Shown: in pieces, positions 7,427 through 10,734 of the stretch | Layout of the letters: every line of letters begins with the position of its first letter | Numbering within the stretch: position 1 is the stretch's first letter | Source of the DNA: Pseudomonadota bacterium | GTDB lineage: Bacteria; Pseudomonadota; Gammaproteobacteria; Burkholderiales; Thiobacillaceae | Length of the DNA stretch: 10,734 bases | Assembly: GCA_021791235.1 (NCBI GenBank) | Contig: JAJYXA010000029.1 | Location: 1 to 10,734 of the forward strand | Direction: 5' to 3' | Program-made: the position numbers and the translations under genes | Notes under the pieces: generated by a model | Databases searched by the model: none | What the model was told of the DNA's origin: nothing | Seen by the model: only the letters and a program-made list of their open reading frames with translations

Positions 7427-8722
7427 ATGGTCCCTTACCTCACCACTGCACTCACCGGCCCGCTGCTGGAACTGGAAAAGCGCCTGCTCGATGCCCAGCC
7501 GACCATCGAGCACTGGTTTCGCCAGCAATGGAAAGAACAGTCGGCACCGTTCTATACCTCGGTCGACATCCGCAACGCGGGCTTCAAGCTGGCGCCGGTC
7601 GATACCAATCTGTTTCCGGGCGGCTTCAACAATCTCAACCCGTCGTTCATGTCGCTGTCGATCCACGCGGCGATGGGCGCGGTGGAAAAGATTTGCCCCG
7701 ACGCGCAGCGCCTGCTGCTGATCCCCGAGAACCACACCCGCAACACCTTCTACCTGCAGAACGTCGCGGTGCTGGCGCACATCCTGCGCCAGACCGGCCT
7801 CATCGTGCGCATCGGCACGCTGATTCCCGAGATCACCCAGCCGACCACGCTGGAACTGCCTGCGGGCGGGCGTCTCACGCTGGAGCCGCTCGTCCGCAAG
7901 GGCGACCGGATCGGGCTGGAAGGCTTCGACCCCTGCGCGGTGCTGCTCAACAACGATCTCTCGGCGGGCGTGCCGGATATTCTGAAAGGCATCGAGCAGA
8001 CCATCATGCCGCCGCTGCACGCCGGCTGGGCAACGCGCCGCAAGTCGCGCCACTTCGCCGCGTATCAGAACGTCGCCGTCGAGTTCGCGCGGCTGGTCGG
8101 AATCGACCCCTGGCTGATCGATCCCTACTTCAACCACTGCGGCAAGATCGATTTCCAGGCGCGCCAGGGCGAGGACTGCCTGGCCGAAAAGGTCGATGAA
8201 ATGCTGAAGAAGATCCGCGCCAAGTATGACGAATACGGCATCGACCAGCCGCCCTTCGTCATCGTCAAGGCCGACGCCGGCACCTACGGCATGGGCATCA
8301 TGACGGTGAAATCGCCGGACGACGTGCGCGAGCTCAACCGCAAGCAGCGCAACAAGATGGCGGTCGGCAAGGAAGGCATGGAGGTCAGCGAGGTGCTGAT
8401 CCAGGAAGGCGTCTACACCTTCGAGAGCATCAACGACGCGGTGGCCGAGCCGGTGGTCTACATGCTCGACCACTTCGTCGTCGGCGGCTTCTACCGCGTG
8501 CACACTGGGCGCGGGTCGGACGAGAACCTCAACAGCCCCGGCATGCACTTCGTGCCGCTGGCGTTCGACGACACCTGCCTGACCCCCGATCGCAGCGCCA
8601 ACCCAGACGCCACGCCCAATCGTTTCTATGCCTACGGCGTGATCGCGCGGCTGGCGATGCTGGCCGCCAGTATCGAACTCGACGAAGTACTCAACGAGAC
8701 CGAAAACGCGGCCGCCGCATGA
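7427..8722 (+). CDS. gshA: Glutamate--cysteine ligase, ferrooxidans type
   Basis: This 431-residue enzyme makes gamma-glutamylcysteine from glutamate and cysteine with ATP, the first step of glutathione synthesis. It belongs to the rare GshA family first shown in Thiobacillus ferrooxidans (PF08886/TIGR02049 as I recall it), which differs in sequence from E. coli GshA. Features supporting this are the N-terminal LAPVDTNLFPGGFNNLNP segment (55-72), LLIPENHTRNTFY (97-109), LLNNDLSAG (173-181) and an ATP-grasp-like lysine/glycine stretch, VIVKADAGTYGMGIM (278-292). Also seen is VGGFYRVHTGRGSDENLNSP (352-371). The ATG at 7427 is preceded by GGAG (7411-7414) at rather long spacing; an in-frame TTG at 7409 is a less likely start. 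The frame is open for about 1 kb further upstream, but that part is antisense to trmL and its neighbour and is not coding. The stop overlaps gshB as ATGA. Confidence 0.95.
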   Translation: MVPYLTTALTGPLLELEKRLLDAQPTIEHWFRQQWKEQSAPFYTSVDIRNAGFKLAPVDTNLFPGGFNNLNPSFMSLSIHAAMGAVEKICPDAQRLLLIPENHTRNTFYLQNVAVLAHILRQTGLIVRIGTLIPEITQPTTLELPAGGRLTLEPLVRKGDRIGLEGFDPCAVLLNNDLSAGVPDILKGIEQTIMPPLHAGWATRRKSRHFAAYQNVAVEFARLVGIDPWLIDPYFNHCGKIDFQARQGEDCLAEKVDEMLKKIRAKYDEYGIDQPPFVIVKADAGTYGMGIMTVKSPDDVRELNRKQRNKMAVGKEGMEVSEVLIQEGVYTFESINDAVAEPVVYMLDHFVVGGFYRVHTGRGSDENLNSPGMHFVPLAFDDTCLTPDRSANPDATPNRFYAYGVIARLAMLAASIELDEVLNETENAAAA

Positions 8723-9675
8723 AGCTGCTGTTCGTCGTCGATCCGCTCGCGGGCCTCAAGCCCTACAAGGACAGCTCGGTGGCCATGATGCGCGCGGCGG
8801 TGGCGCGCGGCCATGCCGTGTTCGCCGCCGAGGCACGCCAGCTCTATGTCAAGGACAGCATCGCCCGCGCCGCCTGCGCCGGACTCGATGTGCGCACCAA
8901 CGATGACTGGTATCGCGAAACGCAAACCGACGACTGTGCGTTGAAAGATTTCGATGCCGTGGTGATGCGCACCGATCCACCGGTGGACACCGACTATCTG
9001 CTTGCCACCCACCTGCTCGGCATCGCCGAAGCCAACGGCGCACGCGTACTGAACCGGCCGGCCGCCTTGCGCGACTTCAACGAGAAACTGGCGATTCTCA
9101 ACTTTCCGGCTTTCGTCGCCCCCACGCTGGTTTCCGCCGACGCCGCGGACATCGGACGTTTCCTCGCCGAACACCACGACATCATCGTCAAGCCGCTCAC
9201 CGAAATGGGCGGCAGCGGCGTCTTCCGCCTGACGACCACCGACCTCAACCGCAACGCCATCCTGGAAACGCTGACCCGGCGCGGCCGCCGCGCCATCATG
9301 GCGCAGCGCTATCTGCCTGCAATCAAGGACGGCGACAAACGCATCCTGTTGATCGACGGCGACGTGGTGCCATGGGCGCTGGCGCGCATACCCCTGGTGG
9401 GCGAGACGCGCGGCAACCTCGCCGCCGGTGGCACTGCGCGCGCACAGCCTTTGAGCGCGCGCGACCGCGAGATCGCCGAAACGATTGCGCCATGGGCCAG
9501 GGCGCACGGCATCTTCCTCGCCGGCCTCGACGTGATCGGCGACTGTCTCACCGAAATCAACGTCACCAGCCCGACCGGCTTCCAGGAAATCACCGCGCAG
9601 ACCGGGCACGACGTCGCCGCACAGTTCATTGCCGCCGTTGAGCGCGTCCGGCTCGACGAAGATTCGCCGGCATGA
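8719..9675 (+). CDS. gshB: Glutathione synthase
   Basis: This 318-residue ATP-grasp enzyme adds glycine to gamma-glutamylcysteine to give glutathione in the cytoplasm. Family landmarks are the opening MKLLFVVDPLAGLKPYKDSS, MRTDPPVDTDY (83-93), LNRP...NEKL (111-124), the ATP-binding VKPLTEMGGSGVFR (157-170), DKRILLIDG (206-214), the glycine-rich RGNLAAGG (231-238) and the metal-binding GLDVIGDCLTEINVTSPTG (269-287). The length is as expected for bacterial GshB. The ATG overlaps the gshA stop by 4 bases and has no strong ribosome site of its own, so translation is probably coupled to gshA. That would keep the two steps in balance and limit build-up of the intermediate. The stop in turn overlaps the acetyltransferase start by 4 bases. 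Confidence 0.97.
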   Translation: MKLLFVVDPLAGLKPYKDSSVAMMRAAVARGHAVFAAEARQLYVKDSIARAACAGLDVRTNDDWYRETQTDDCALKDFDAVVMRTDPPVDTDYLLATHLLGIAEANGARVLNRPAALRDFNEKLAILNFPAFVAPTLVSADAADIGRFLAEHHDIIVKPLTEMGGSGVFRLTTTDLNRNAILETLTRRGRRAIMAQRYLPAIKDGDKRILLIDGDVVPWALARIPLVGETRGNLAAGGTARAQPLSARDREIAETIAPWARAHGIFLAGLDVIGDCLTEINVTSPTGFQEITAQTGHDVAAQFIAAVERVRLDEDSPA

Positions 9676-10151
9676 CCGCCGACATCGTTATCCAGAGAGC
9701 GCATGCCGAGGATGCCCCCGCGGTCGCCGTCCTGGTCGGCGAATTGCTGGCAGAGATCATGAACACGATCGGCGTCCAGGCATTCAACTTCAACCTCCAG
9801 GAAACGACCGAAAGGCTTGCTACCTACCTGGCCAACGAGACCTATTTCGTCTTTGTCGCCCGGCCTGATGGCGGGAACCCGATCGGATTCGTGGCGCTCA
9901 GCGAATGCCATGCCCTCTATGCCGAAGGCGCCTTCGGCACGATTCCGGAACTGTACGTTCGGCCGGAATACCGCACCCGGAAGCTGGGGATGCGGCTTGT
10001 TGGCGAGGCCAAGGCATTCGGCGCGGCGCGGGGGTGGAAACGGCTGGAAGTCACCACGCCGCCGCTTCCGCAATTCGACAGAACCCTGGCGTTTTACGAG
10101 CGGGAAGGCTTTGCCGTCGCAGGTGGGCGCAAATTGAAGACGCTGTTGTGA
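9672..10151 (+). CDS. GNAT-family N-acetyltransferase
   Basis: This 159-residue protein has the GNAT fold pattern. A hydrophobic strand pair (about 58-77, FVFVARPD...IGFVALSE) is followed by IPELYVRPEYRTRKLGMRLV (91-110), the strand-turn-helix that binds acetyl-CoA. The R-x-x-K-x-G version is slightly degenerate from RxxGxG. It ends with the typical C-terminal FYEREGF (141-147). GNATs move an acyl group from CoA to an amine on a small molecule or protein; nothing here names the substrate. Its ATG overlaps the gshB stop by 4 bases, so it is made together with the glutathione enzymes. By analogy with thiol pathways that use an acetyltransferase (mycothiol MshD), it could act on a cysteine or glutathione derivative, but this is inference. 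A protein target or housekeeping acetylation is equally possible. Confidence 0.9.
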   Translation: MTADIVIQRAHAEDAPAVAVLVGELLAEIMNTIGVQAFNFNLQETTERLATYLANETYFVFVARPDGGNPIGFVALSECHALYAEGAFGTIPELYVRPEYRTRKLGMRLVGEAKAFGAARGWKRLEVTTPPLPQFDRTLAFYEREGFAVAGGRKLKTLL

Positions 10152-10160
10152 GCCCCCGAC

Positions 10161-10734
10161 ATGTCCGACCTTAACGCCCTCACCCTGCGCGTCGCACGCT
10201 TCGGCCTGTGGCTCGTGCTCCTGCCCGTGCTGTTCGCCTGCAGCCCGCCGCCTCTGGTTCAGCAGCAGTCCTACGTATTCGGCACCCTGGTCGAAGTCAG
10301 CGTCTACGGCGCGCCGGAGGCCCAGGCCCGGCAGGCGATCGCCGCGGTGCTGGCACGCTTCGACGAACTCCACCACCGGCTGCACGCCTGGCAGCCGAGC
10401 GAGTTGTCGCGGCTCAACGCCGCGCTGGCCAAAGGCGAACGCACCCCGACCAGTCCCGAGCTCGCGGCCATGCTGCGCGATGCGCAAATGCTTTCAGCTG
10501 CGTCAAACGACCTGTTCAATCCCGCCATCGGCGGGCTGATCGCGTTGTGGGGATTCCATGCCGACACCCCGCAGGGGAAAGTGCCGGATGCCGCCGCCAT
10601 TACGCACTGGGTGAAGGCGGCCCCGCGCATGCGCGATCTGCATATCGAGAACGGCACGATATGGAGCGACAACCCGGCCGTGCAACTGGACCTGGGCGGG
10701 TACGCCAAGGGACGCGCGCTGGACGACGCGGTGG
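10161..10734 (+). CDS. apbE: ApbE-like FAD:protein FMN transferase lipoprotein, 5' part
   Basis: The frame runs from ATG 10161 off the right edge (191 codons visible; complete ApbE proteins are usually about 300-350). A hydrophobic signal sequence ends in a lipobox-like VLFAC with the acceptor cysteine at residue 27 (F at -2 is unusual). This predicts a lipoprotein on the periplasmic side. ApbE landmarks follow: YVFGTLVEV (38-46), SELSRLNAAL, FNPAIGGLIALWGF (119-132) and LDLGGYAKGRALD (176-188), which lines the flavin/metal site. The family covalently attaches FMN from FAD to threonine residues of proteins such as Rnf/Nqr subunits and periplasmic flavoproteins; the target is not in the window. 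The start lies 9 bases after the acetyltransferase stop with only a poor ribosome site, so it is probably read as the fourth gene of the gsh operon. Confidence 0.92.
   Translation, partial: MSDLNALTLRVARFGLWLVLLPVLFACSPPPLVQQQSYVFGTLVEVSVYGAPEAQARQAIAAVLARFDELHHRLHAWQPSELSRLNAALAKGERTPTSPELAAMLRDAQMLSAASNDLFNPAIGGLIALWGFHADTPQGKVPDAAAITHWVKAAPRMRDLHIENGTIWSDNPAVQLDLGGYAKGRALDDAV

Noticed and set aside
7382..8548. Long minus-strand open frame continuous with trmL, antisense to gshA
   Set aside because: It encodes low-complexity composition rich in V, D, A and R typical of antisense GC-rich frames. TrmL homology begins exactly at the ATG at 7381.
9309..10487. Long minus-strand open frame across gshB, the acetyltransferase and apbE
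   Set aside because: It spans three recognisable plus-strand genes and shows no domain of its own.

Overview
The window is GC-rich, densely coded bacterial chromosome, most likely from a betaproteobacterium. The gene set (gpsA, trmL, and a gshA of the rare Thiobacillus/Acidithiobacillus ferrooxidans type next to gshB) points towards a Thiobacillus-like or other sulfur-oxidising lineage. That assignment is inferred from gene content and family recognition; no rRNA or tRNA is present to confirm it. I see no insertion sequence, CRISPR array, tRNA or phage gene.

Layout. Bases 1-1268 hold the 3' end of a bacterial SH3-domain protein overlapping gpsA (glycerol-3-phosphate dehydrogenase) by ATGA. 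A 254-base spacer follows, with a possible sigma-54-like promoter. Next is a very large c-di-GMP signalling gene (1523-5143, +): two membrane segments around a periplasmic sensor, then PAS-PAS-GAF-GGDEF-EAL. It converges on a compact cytoplasmic diguanylate cyclase (5289-6308, -). The 145-base gap between them carries a 39-base imperfect copy of the last codons and stop of gpsA. Upstream of the cyclase on the minus strand are trmL (tRNA wobble-ribose methyltransferase, 6917-7381) and, touching its stop codon, an unrecognised single-membrane-segment protein (6437-6916).

From 7427 to the right edge runs a plus-strand operon divergent from trmL: gshA, gshB, a GNAT acetyltransferase and the start of an ApbE-like lipoprotein (FAD:protein FMN transferase). 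The junctions are 4-base ATGA overlaps (gshA/gshB, gshB/GNAT) and a 9-base gap (GNAT/apbE), so the four are probably co-transcribed and translationally coupled. GshA and GshB make glutathione in two ATP-dependent steps. The GNAT and ApbE proteins have no obvious textbook link to it.

The two c-di-GMP genes plausibly oppose each other. The small one has an intact GGEEF and an intact RxxD inhibitory site. The large one has a complete EAL phosphodiesterase residue set and an intact GGDEF but lacks the RxxD site. Together with the gpsA-tail copy, this suggests the signalling block is a later insertion or rearrangement beside a conserved gpsA/trmL neighbourhood. No wholly new system is evident. The best leads are the gshAB-GNAT-apbE association and the gpsA-tail duplication.
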